Part shown: piece after piece, positions 7,229 through 13,516 of the stretch
Position numbering within the stretch: position 1 is the first letter of the stretch
Layout of the letters: every line of letters starts with the position of its first letter
Origin: Pseudomonadota bacterium
Lineage (GTDB): Bacteria; Pseudomonadota; Alphaproteobacteria; Acetobacterales; Acetobacteraceae
DNA length: 15,560 nucleotides
NCBI GenBank assembly: GCA_021826485.1
Contig: JAKAZX010000043.1
Coordinates: 1 to 15,560, forward strand
Direction of reading: 5' to 3'
Position numbers and translations under genes: made by a program
Notes under the pieces: model-generated
What the model was told of the DNA's origin: nothing
Database searches by the model: none
What the model saw: the letters and a program-made list of their open reading frames with translations, nothing else

Positions 7229-9556
7229 CTACTCCGCCGCGCGCAGCGTCGGCCGGATCTGCGGGCGGGGGCGGGCGCGGCGGCGCAGGTCCATCGTCTC
7301 GGCCGCCGCCGCCGCCGCAGTGCGCAGCAACTGTTCGCGTCCCGGGGCGTACTGGACCGGGCCGGGCAGCATCACGCCATGCTCGGCGGCGGCGCGCAGC
7401 GTGAAGCCGGGGTCGGCCAGATGCGGGCGGGCCAGCGCCACCAGATCGGCGCGGCCGGCGGCCAGGATCGTGTTGACCTGATCGGCCGTGGTGATGCTGC
7501 CGACGCACATGGTGGCCAGCCCCGCCTCGTTGCGGATCGCGTCGGCGAACGGGGTCTGGAACATCCGGCCATAGACCGGCGCCGCCTCCGGCGTGGTCTG
7601 GCCGGAGGACACATCGATCAGGTCGCAGCCGAGGGCGGCGAAGGCGCGGGCGATCGCGACCGAATCCGCGCCGGTGATCCCGCCGTCCTGCCAGTCGGTC
7701 GCCGAGAGGCGCACGCTCATCGGTCGGTCCGCCGGCCAGGCGGCGCGCATGGCGGCGAATACCTCCAACGGGAAGCGCAGCCGGTTTTCCAGGCTGCCGC
7801 CGTACTCGTCGCGCCGTTGGTTGGTCAGCGGCGAGATGAAGCTGGCGAGCAGGTAGCCGTGGGCGCAGTGCAGTTCCACCATGTCGAAGCCGGCGCGGAG
7901 CGCGCGGTGCGTGGCGGCGACGAACTCCTGCCGCACGCGGTCCATGTCGGCGCGGGTCATCTCGCGCGGCACCTGGCTGTCGGGATAATAGGGCAGGGGG
8001 GACGGTGCCTCGATCGGCCAGGCGCCTGCGGGCAGCGGGCGGTCCATCCCGTCCCACATCAGTTGCGTCGCGCCCTTGCGTCCGGCATGGCCGAGTTGCA
8101 GGCAGATCTTGGCCGCGCCGCTGGCATGCACGAAATCGACGATGCGCCGCCACGCGGTTTCCTGCGCGTCGGTGTACATCCCGGTGCAGCCGGGCGTGAT
8201 GCGCGCATCGGCGGCGATGTCGGTCATCTCGGTGAAGATCAGCCCGGCGCCGCCCTGCGCGCGGCTGCCGTAATGCACCAGATGGAAGTCGCCGGGCACG
8301 CCATCGACCGCGGAATACATGCACATCGGGCTGACCACGACGCGATTCGCCAAATGCAGCCCGCGCAGCGCGAAGGGTTGCAGCATCGGCGGCGCGCCGG
8401 GCGCGGGCGCAAGGCCGCGCGCCTGCATGTCGGCGGTGAACATGCCGTCCGCCGCCGCCACGAATTCCGGCGCGCGCAGGCGAAGATTGTCGTAGGTGAT
8501 GGATTTGGACCGCGTCATCAGCCCGAAGGCGAACTGCACCGGGTCCATGTGCCAGAAGCGCGCGACATGCTCGAACCACACCAGCGACACGTCGGCGGCG
8601 TGCTGTGTGCGCTCCACCTCGTCGCGGCGGGTGCCGGCGAAATCCGCGAGCGCCGCATCGACGCTGGAATTGCGGGTGAAGCTTTCGTACAGCGCGATGG
8701 CATCCTCCATCGCCAGCTTGGTGCCCGCGCCGACGGAGAAATGTGCGGTCGCCTTGGCATCGCCCAGCAGCACCGCATTGCCCATCACCCAGTTGGCGGT
8801 GCGGATCATCGGGAAGCGCCGCCACAGCGAACGGTTGGTGAGCAGCCGGTGGCCGTCGAGGTCCTCGGCGAACACGCCTTCCAGGAAGCGGGCGGACTGC
8901 GCCTCGTCCATCGCATCCAGCCCGGCGCGCGCGAAGGTGGCGGGATCGGTCTCCATCACCCAGGTCGAATGGCCGGGTGCGTACTGGTAGGCGTGGGCGA
9001 TGAAGATGCCGTGGTCGGTCTCGCGGAACGAGAAGGTGAAGGCATCGAGCGGCCGGGTCGAACCCATCCAGGCGAAGCGGTTGGGGCGCAGATCGACGCT
9101 CGGCCGGAAATGGTCGCGGTGCTGTTCGCGGATCACCGAATTGATGCCGTCGGCGATCACGATCAGGTCGGAATCGGCGAAATCCTCGAGCCGGCTGGCT
9201 TCCTGCTGGAATTGCAGGTTTACCCCCAGCGCGCGGCAGCGGTCGTGCAGCAGCAGCAGCAGCGTGCGCCGCGCGCAGCCGCAGAACCCGTTGCCGCCGA
9301 TCCGGTGGCGGGTGCCGCGGAAGCGGATCTCGATATCATCCCAGTAGGCGAAGGCGTCGGTGATCGCACGGAAGCTCTCCGGGTCGTAGCGCTCGAAGGT
9401 TTCCAGCGTCTGGTCGGAGAACACCACGCCGAAGCCGAACGTATCGTCCGCCCGGTTGCGTTCCAGCACCGTGATGTCCAGGCGCGGCCAGTGCTGTTTC
9501 ATCAGGATCGCGAAATACAGCCCGGCCGGGCCGCCGCCGAGGACCGAAACGCGCAT
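7229..9556 (-). CDS. Two-domain flavin monooxygenase / Old Yellow Enzyme fusion, 2-aminobenzoyl-CoA monooxygenase/reductase type
   Basis: This 775-aa protein joins two flavoenzymes. Residues 1 to about 375 are a class A FAD monooxygenase with VLGGGPAGLYFA (5-16), the DG motif VIADGINS (133-140) and the GD motif LLGDAKATAHFSVGAG (263-278). Residues about 390-740 are a YqjM-like Old Yellow Enzyme reductase with VVSPMCMYS (407-415), LQLGHAG (486-492), HCAHGYLL with His563, His566 and Tyr568, and RRDEYGGSLENR (581-592). This is the architecture of 2-aminobenzoyl-CoA monooxygenase/reductase, which hydroxylates and then reduces the ring of anthraniloyl-CoA; databases often call it bifunctional salicylyl-CoA 5-hydroxylase/oxidoreductase. 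The N-terminal domain also resembles salicylyl-CoA 5-hydroxylase, so salicylyl-CoA is the main alternative substrate. The last 30 residues are an alanine run and an arginine-rich tail. ATG 9556 is fixed by AGGAGG 7 bases upstream and by the FAD motif. Divergent from the SDR-MarR-RidA-ABC operon. Confidence 0.9.
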   Translation of the reverse strand: MRVSVLGGGPAGLYFAILMKQHWPRLDITVLERNRADDTFGFGVVFSDQTLETFERYDPESFRAITDAFAYWDDIEIRFRGTRHRIGGNGFCGCARRTLLLLLHDRCRALGVNLQFQQEASRLEDFADSDLIVIADGINSVIREQHRDHFRPSVDLRPNRFAWMGSTRPLDAFTFSFRETDHGIFIAHAYQYAPGHSTWVMETDPATFARAGLDAMDEAQSARFLEGVFAEDLDGHRLLTNRSLWRRFPMIRTANWVMGNAVLLGDAKATAHFSVGAGTKLAMEDAIALYESFTRNSSVDAALADFAGTRRDEVERTQHAADVSLVWFEHVARFWHMDPVQFAFGLMTRSKSITYDNLRLRAPEFVAAADGMFTADMQARGLAPAPGAPPMLQPFALRGLHLANRVVVSPMCMYSAVDGVPGDFHLVHYGSRAQGGAGLIFTEMTDIAADARITPGCTGMYTDAQETAWRRIVDFVHASGAAKICLQLGHAGRKGATQLMWDGMDRPLPAGAWPIEAPSPLPYYPDSQVPREMTRADMDRVRQEFVAATHRALRAGFDMVELHCAHGYLLASFISPLTNQRRDEYGGSLENRLRFPLEVFAAMRAAWPADRPMSVRLSATDWQDGGITGADSVAIARAFAALGCDLIDVSSGQTTPEAAPVYGRMFQTPFADAIRNEAGLATMCVGSITTADQVNTILAAGRADLVALARPHLADPGFTLRAAAEHGVMLPGPVQYAPGREQLLRTAAAAAAETMDLRRRARPRPQIRPTLRAAE

Positions 9557-9563
9557 TCCATGC

Positions 9564-9569
9564 CCTCCT
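9564..9569 (-). promoter_or_regulatory. Ribosome binding site deciding the start of the monooxygenase fusion
   Basis: A perfect AGGAGG on the minus strand lies 7 bases before ATG 9556. The reading frame stays open for over 180 codons further upstream, and this site is the main reason to reject those longer starts. Confidence 0.8.
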
Positions 9570-9582
9570 GGGTCGGAGAGGT

Positions 9583-9611
9583 ATTTTACACTTGAAGGAA
9601 TTTCCCCGCAA
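9583..9611 (-). promoter_or_regulatory. Candidate promoter of the monooxygenase fusion gene
   Basis: On the minus strand TTGCGG (9611-9606) and TAAAAT (9588-9583) are separated by 17 bases. The -10 box matches five of six consensus positions and is one of few such AT-rich hexamers in this G+C-rich DNA. The start site would be near 9576, leaving a 20-base leader that contains the AGGAGG ribosome site. Confidence 0.5.
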
Positions 9612-9620
9612 TGGTGGGAT
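9592..9620 (+). promoter_or_regulatory. Possible promoter of the SDR-MarR-RidA-ABC operon
   Basis: TTGAAG (9592-9597) and TGGGAT (9615-9620) are 17 bases apart on the plus strand, about 24 bases before the SDR start. The boxes match the consensus only partly. If real, it lies face to face with the fusion-gene promoter and overlaps it almost fully. Confidence 0.25.
9597..9605. promoter_or_regulatory. Short palindrome, possible MarR operator in the divergent promoter
   Basis: GGAA-T-TTCC is a perfect 4-bp-arm inverted repeat inside the spacer of the putative fusion promoter and overlapping the possible SDR promoter. MarR proteins are dimers that bind short palindromes in such positions, and one is encoded two genes away. 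The arms are shorter than a usual MarR site, so the true operator may extend into the AT-rich flank (TACACTTGAA, 9588-9596). Confidence 0.3.
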
Positions 9621-9643
9621 GCCGGCGCGGGCGGGAGGGGGCG

Positions 9644-10408
9644 ATGGAGCCGGCCGGGCGGCATGCGCTGGTGACGGGCGGCGGGCGGGGCATCGGCGCC
9701 GCCATCGCCCGTGCGCTGACCGGCGCGGGCGCCGCCGTGACCGTGCTCGGCCGCGATCCGGCCCCGCTCGGCGCGCTGGTCGTCGCGGGCGGGGCGGCCG
9801 GCCATGTCACCGCCGACGTGACGGACGACGCCGCCCTCGCCGCCGCCCTCGCCGCGGCGGAGCGGGCGCGCGGGCCGGTCGATATCCTGGTGAACAATGC
9901 CGGCGCGGCCGAGAGCGCGTCCTTCGCCCGCACCGACCGGGCGCTGTGGGACCGCATGCTGGCGCTCAACCTCACCGCCGTCTATGCGGCCACGCGCTGC
10001 GTGCTGCCGGGCATGGCGGGGCGTGGCTGGGGGCGGGTGGTCACGGTCGCCTCCACCGCCGGGCTGACCGGCTATCCCTATGTCGCGGCCTATGTCGCGG
10101 CCAAGCACGGCGCGGTGGGGCTGACCCGCGCGCTGGCGCGGGAGATGGCGCGCAGCGGGGTGACGGTGAACGCGGTCTGCCCGGGCTATACCGAAACCGG
10201 GATGCTGGAGCGGAGCATCGCCACCATCGCCGCCCGCACCGGCCGCAGCCGGGAGGCGGCGCAGGCGACGCTGGCCGCCGGCAACCCGCAGGGCCGGCTG
10301 GTGCGGCCGGAGGAGGTGGCGGCGGCGGTGCTGTTCCTGTGCGGCCCCGGATCGGACGCGATCACCGGCCAGGCGATCGCGGTGGCCGGCGGGGAGGTGA
10401 TGGGATGA
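9644..10408 (+). CDS. Short-chain dehydrogenase/reductase (SDR), aromatic-CoA cluster
   Basis: This 254-aa cytoplasmic oxidoreductase is a classical SDR of normal length. The cofactor motif TGGGRGIG is at 11-18, the NNAG motif at 84-87, and the catalytic tetrad is visible as Asn109, Ser137, Tyr150 and Lys154. VLGRD (34-38) places an arginine just after the second strand, which is often seen in NADP(H)-users but is weak evidence. The C-terminus (ITGQAIAVAGGEVMG) is typical. The frame opens at an earlier ATG (9611), but 9644 fits the family N-terminus and has GGAGG (9634-9638) 5 bases before it. Its substrate is not readable. Heading an operon divergent from the fusion monooxygenase/reductase, it may act on the alicyclic CoA product, for example as a 3-hydroxyacyl-CoA or keto-CoA oxidoreductase (inference). 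Confidence 0.9.
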   Translation: MEPAGRHALVTGGGRGIGAAIARALTGAGAAVTVLGRDPAPLGALVVAGGAAGHVTADVTDDAALAAALAAAERARGPVDILVNNAGAAESASFARTDRALWDRMLALNLTAVYAATRCVLPGMAGRGWGRVVTVASTAGLTGYPYVAAYVAAKHGAVGLTRALAREMARSGVTVNAVCPGYTETGMLERSIATIAARTGRSREAAQATLAAGNPQGRLVRPEEVAAAVLFLCGPGSDAITGQAIAVAGGEVMG

Positions 10409-10887
10409 CCCCGCTGGACGCCGAGACCCGCGCCGCCGAACGGCCGGAGGAACACAAGGAGGAGCTGCGCCTGTGGCTGCGCATGCTCACCTGCACGACG
10501 CTGGTGGAGGCGGAGGTGCGCCGCCGCCTGCGCACGGAATTCGCCCTCACGCTGCCGCGCTTCGACCTGATGGCGCAGCTCGAACGTGCGCCGGCCGGGC
10601 TGACGCTGGGCGAATTGTCGCGCCGGCTGATGGTGTCGAACGGCAACGTCACCGGCCTTGTCGAACGGCTGACCGAGGCCGGGCAGGTGGAGCGGGTGCC
10701 GCATCCGGTCGATCGGCGCGTGGTGCATGTCCGGCTGACGCCGGCGGGCCGCGCCGCCTTCGCCGGGATGGCGCACGCGCATGCCGGCTGGATCGGCGAA
10801 TTGTTCGGCGCATTGTCGCCGGACGAGTTGCGGCAACTGATGGGCCTCCTGGGCCGCGTCAAGCAATCGGTGCGGGAGGTAGGATGA
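10405..10887 (+). CDS. MarR-family transcriptional regulator
   Basis: This 160-aa protein has the length and layout of MarR regulators: N-terminal and C-terminal dimerisation helices around a winged helix-turn-helix. The DNA-binding part runs from about 62 to 115. The helix-turn-helix contains LTLGELSRRLMVSNGNVTGL (66-85) and the wing contains HPVDRRVVHVRLTPAG (100-115). MarR proteins of this kind commonly repress degradation genes for aromatic acids and are released by the substrate or its CoA thioester; this is family knowledge, not seen here. The start overlaps the SDR stop (ATGA), with GGAGG 7 bases upstream (10393-10397), and the end overlaps RidA in the same way. It is therefore co-expressed with the genes it probably controls and may autoregulate from the 9557-9643 region. 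Confidence 0.92.
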   Translation: MTPLDAETRAAERPEEHKEELRLWLRMLTCTTLVEAEVRRRLRTEFALTLPRFDLMAQLERAPAGLTLGELSRRLMVSNGNVTGLVERLTEAGQVERVPHPVDRRVVHVRLTPAGRAAFAGMAHAHAGWIGELFGALSPDELRQLMGLLGRVKQSVREVG

Positions 10888-11279
10888 CGCTGACGATTTT
10901 GCAGCCGGCCGGCTGGCCGCGGCCGCGGGGCTATGCCAACGGCATGGTCGGCGCCGGGCGCGTGGTGCTGCTGGCCGGCCAGATCGGCTGGGACGCACAA
11001 GGCCGCTTCGCCGAGGGGCTGGTGGCGCAGACCGCGCAGGCGCTGCGCAACATCCGCACGCTGCTGGCGGAGGCCGGCGGCAGCCCGGCCGACATCGCAC
11101 GGATGACCTGGTTCGTCACCGACATGCAAGCCTACCGCACCGCCGGCGCCCCGCTGGGTGCCGCGTGGCGGGACGTGATGGGCCGGCACTATCCGGCGAT
11201 GTCGGTGGTCGGCGTCGCATCGTTGGTCGAGCCGGACGCGCTGGTGGAGATCGAGGCGACGGCAATCCTGCCGGCGTGA
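10884..11279 (+). CDS. RidA/YjgF-family protein lacking the canonical arginine
   Basis: This 131-aa protein has the length and core motifs of the Rid family: VLLAGQIGWDAQG (28-40), QALRNIRTLLAEAG (52-65), FVTD (77-80) and the C-terminal VEIEATAI (121-128). Canonical RidA is a trimeric 2-imino/enamine deaminase that needs an arginine in a PARSxVxV motif (Arg105 in E. coli). Here that stretch reads PAMSVVGV, with Met106 replacing the arginine, while the glutamate of IEIEA (Glu124) is kept. It therefore belongs with the Rid groups that lack this residue, whose activities are mostly unknown. Context suggests handling of the enamine or imine expected from 2-aminobenzoyl-CoA reduction, but that is inference. 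The start overlaps the MarR stop (ATGA). A gap of 88 bp follows, in which no convincing promoter or hairpin was found. Confidence 0.9.
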   Translation: MTLTILQPAGWPRPRGYANGMVGAGRVVLLAGQIGWDAQGRFAEGLVAQTAQALRNIRTLLAEAGGSPADIARMTWFVTDMQAYRTAGAPLGAAWRDVMGRHYPAMSVVGVASLVEPDALVEIEATAILPA

Positions 11280-11358
11280 CGCCGCCGACTATTGCGCCTG
11301 CGGCCGATTGCGTGCGAAGTCCGCCGCGTGACGACCGGCGAAATGCCCGGCGCAGCAC

Positions 11359-11363
11359 GGAGG
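11359..11363 (+). promoter_or_regulatory. Ribosome binding site of the ABC substrate-binding protein
   Basis: GGAGG precedes three consecutive in-frame ATG codons (11368, 11371, 11374) at spacings of 4, 7 and 10 bases. The middle ATG has the best spacing, so the true protein may be one residue shorter than listed. Confidence 0.6.
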
Positions 11364-11367
11364 AACG

Positions 11368-12618
11368 ATGATGATGAACGGAATCGGTCGGCGCACATTG
11401 CTTCAGGCCACCGCCGCGGCGGGGCTGGTGCGACTAACATCGCCGTTCATCATTTCGGCGCGCGGCGATTCGCCGGTGCGCATCGGCATGGTCGATCCGC
11501 TGACCGGCGCCTACGCCGCGCCGGCGCGCAACGAGGTGATGGGCGCGCAGCTTGCGGTCGCGCGGCTGAACGCCAAGGGCGGCGTCTTGGGACGGCAGGT
11601 CGAACTGCTGGTCGAGGACTCCGCCAACGATGTCGGCACGGGCGTGCAGAAGGCGCGCAAGCTGATCGAGCGGGATAACGTCTCGTTCATGATCGGCGAC
11701 GTGAACTCCGCCATCGCGCAGGCGATCGCCCAGGTGACGAACGAGAAGGGGCTGTTGCAGATCGTCTCCGGCGGGCATACCGACCCGATTACCGGCACCG
11801 ACTGCAAGTGGAACGTCTATCGCGTCTGCAACACGACGCGGATGGAGGCGAACTCGGTCTGCGACGTGCTGTTCAAGAAATACGGGCCGAAATGGCACTT
11901 CATCACGCCGGATTATGCCTTCGGCCATACGTTGCAGTCTGCCATCGAAGCCAATCTGAAGACGCTGGGCGGCACGGTCACCGGCGCGGAGCTGACGCCG
12001 CTCGGCACCAGCGACTTCTCCGCCTATCTGATCAAGGCGCGCAGCGCCAACCCGAACGTCATCATCCTGCTGGTGCAGGGCCAGGACATGGTCAACTGCC
12101 TGAAGCAGATCGTGCAGTTCGGCATCAACAAGCAGATCCCCGTCGCCGGCACGCAGCAGGAGCTGGAGAGCCTGGAGGCACTGCCGCCGGAAGCGCGCAT
12201 CGGCAACTGGATGTTCGAATGGTACTGGAACCAGCCGGACGTGCCGCATCTGGCCGAATTCGTTGCCGATATCCGCAAGGTGAACGGCGGCAAGGTGCCG
12301 ACGGCGCGGCACTGGTTCGGCTTCACCTCGGTGATGAGCTTCGCGCTGGCGGCGGCGCAGGCGAACAGCATCGACTCGCTCAAGCTCGCGCATGCGCTGT
12401 CCGACCTGGAACTGCCGCCGGAGGTGAAGTTGCAGCCGAACAAGGTGTTCTACCGCGGCGGGGACCATCAGCTCATGCTGTCGGCCTTCGTCGGGGAGGC
12501 GCGCGCGCACGGCCCGCAGGACCCGGAAGACCTGTTCAAGGTCGATCGCGTGGTGGCCGGCAGCGACATCGCCCCGCCGGTCGCCGATACCGGCTGCACG
12601 CTGCACTGGCCTGCATGA
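11368..12618 (+). CDS. ABC transporter substrate-binding protein, branched-chain amino acid/aromatic acid type
   Basis: This 416-aa periplasmic binding protein is of the Leu/Ile/Val-binding (type I fold) family and of normal length. The N-terminus has GIGRRTLLQATAAAGLV (5-21), a twin-arginine-like motif and hydrophobic core, with likely cleavage near residues 30-33, so export by the Tat route is plausible. The mature part begins VRIGMVDPLTGAYAAPARN and continues with QLAVARLNAKGGVLGRQVEL, both strong family signatures. Binding proteins of this family take amino acids, urea, amides or aromatic acids. The adjacent aromatic-CoA genes favour 2-aminobenzoate or a related acid (inference). It follows RidA after 88 bp and precedes livH by 28 bp, so it probably belongs to the same operon, possibly with an extra weak promoter. 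Confidence 0.9.
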   Translation: MMMNGIGRRTLLQATAAAGLVRLTSPFIISARGDSPVRIGMVDPLTGAYAAPARNEVMGAQLAVARLNAKGGVLGRQVELLVEDSANDVGTGVQKARKLIERDNVSFMIGDVNSAIAQAIAQVTNEKGLLQIVSGGHTDPITGTDCKWNVYRVCNTTRMEANSVCDVLFKKYGPKWHFITPDYAFGHTLQSAIEANLKTLGGTVTGAELTPLGTSDFSAYLIKARSANPNVIILLVQGQDMVNCLKQIVQFGINKQIPVAGTQQELESLEALPPEARIGNWMFEWYWNQPDVPHLAEFVADIRKVNGGKVPTARHWFGFTSVMSFALAAAQANSIDSLKLAHALSDLELPPEVKLQPNKVFYRGGDHQLMLSAFVGEARAHGPQDPEDLFKVDRVVAGSDIAPPVADTGCTLHWPA

Positions 12619-12646
12619 CGCCGTCGCGGAAGGAAGCGACGCGCCG

Positions 12647-13516
12647 ATGACCGAGCTGCTGCTGTTCAACGTCACCAACGGGCTCATCATCGGCGCCTTC
12701 TACGTGCTGATGGCGCTCGGCCTGTCGCTGATCCTCAATCTGTCCGGCGTCATCAACTTCGCGCATGGCGGGTTCCTCGCCCTTGGCGGCTATCTCGCCT
12801 ATACGCTGACGCCGCATGTCGGGTTCTGGGGGGCGCTGCTGCTGTCGCCGCTGCTGACGGCGGCGCTGGGCCTGGTGCTGGAACGGCTGCTGATCCGCCG
12901 GCTCTATGGTCGTGATCCGCTGTACAGCCTGCTGCTGACCTTCGGCCTCGCCTTCATCTTCGAGGACGGCACGCGCTTCGTCTGGGGCGCCCAGGGGCTG
13001 CCGGTGTCGGTGCCGGCGTTCCTCAACCAGCCGGTCAGCAACGAGCTGTTCTTCATCACCTACTACCGGCTGTTCATGGTCGCGGTGGTCGCGGTCGCGG
13101 TCGCGGCGCTGTTCCTGTTCCTGCGCTATTCGCGCGTCGGCATCCGCATCCGCGCCGGCACGCTGGACCTGGAGACGGTGTCCACCCTCGGCGTCAATGT
13201 CGGGCGGCTGCGCGCGATCAATTTCGGCGCGGGCATCTTCCTCGCCGGGCTGTCGGGCGTGCTGGCGGGCGGCCAGCTCGGGCTCGACCCGACCATGGGT
13301 TCCGGGCTGCTGATGCCGAGCTTCATCGCCATCATCGTCGGCGGCGTCGGCAGCCTGCCCGGCACGCTGGTCGGCGGGCTGCTGATCGGCGTCGCGGCCG
13401 GGGTCACGGCGGTGTTCGTCCCGTCGGCGAGCGACGCGGTGATGTACGTGCTGATGGCGGTGGTGCTGCTGGCCCGGCCGCGCGGGTTGATGGGCGAGGA
13501 AGGGCTGATGACATGA
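12647..13516 (+). CDS. ABC transporter permease, LivH type
   Basis: This 289-aa inner-membrane permease is the normal length for LivH. It is hydrophobic almost throughout, with 7-8 likely membrane segments. The family signature is NLSGVINFAHGGFLALGGYL, and the C-terminal half contains the conserved IIVGGVGSLPGTLVGGLLIG loop. It pairs with the LivM-type protein encoded next to form the channel of the importer. The ATG is 28 bases after the binding-protein stop, with an AAGGAAG-like site (12630-12636) 10 bases upstream. The stop overlaps the livM start by 4 bp. A short hexamer repeat (CGCGGT units at 13081-13107) encodes a Val-Ala run inside a membrane segment. Confidence 0.93.
   Translation: MTELLLFNVTNGLIIGAFYVLMALGLSLILNLSGVINFAHGGFLALGGYLAYTLTPHVGFWGALLLSPLLTAALGLVLERLLIRRLYGRDPLYSLLLTFGLAFIFEDGTRFVWGAQGLPVSVPAFLNQPVSNELFFITYYRLFMVAVVAVAVAALFLFLRYSRVGIRIRAGTLDLETVSTLGVNVGRLRAINFGAGIFLAGLSGVLAGGQLGLDPTMGSGLLMPSFIAIIVGGVGSLPGTLVGGLLIGVAAGVTAVFVPSASDAVMYVLMAVVLLARPRGLMGEEGLMT

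Noticed and set aside
7379..9595. Open frame of 738 codons on the plus strand opposite the monooxygenase fusion
   Set aside because: It is fully antisense to a protein with two sets of catalytic motifs, and its own product has no domain signature.
9557..10108. N-terminal extension of the monooxygenase fusion up to 10108
   Set aside because: The frame is open, but the AGGAGG site at 9569-9564, the FAD motif beginning at residue 5 and the -10-like TAAAAT just upstream all fix the start at 9556. The extension would also run antisense through the SDR gene.
11280..11367. Possible terminator or promoter in the 88-bp gap between RidA and the binding protein
   Set aside because: Only short G+C-rich inverted repeats without a T-run and no convincing -35/-10 pair were found; chance matches are expected at this base composition.
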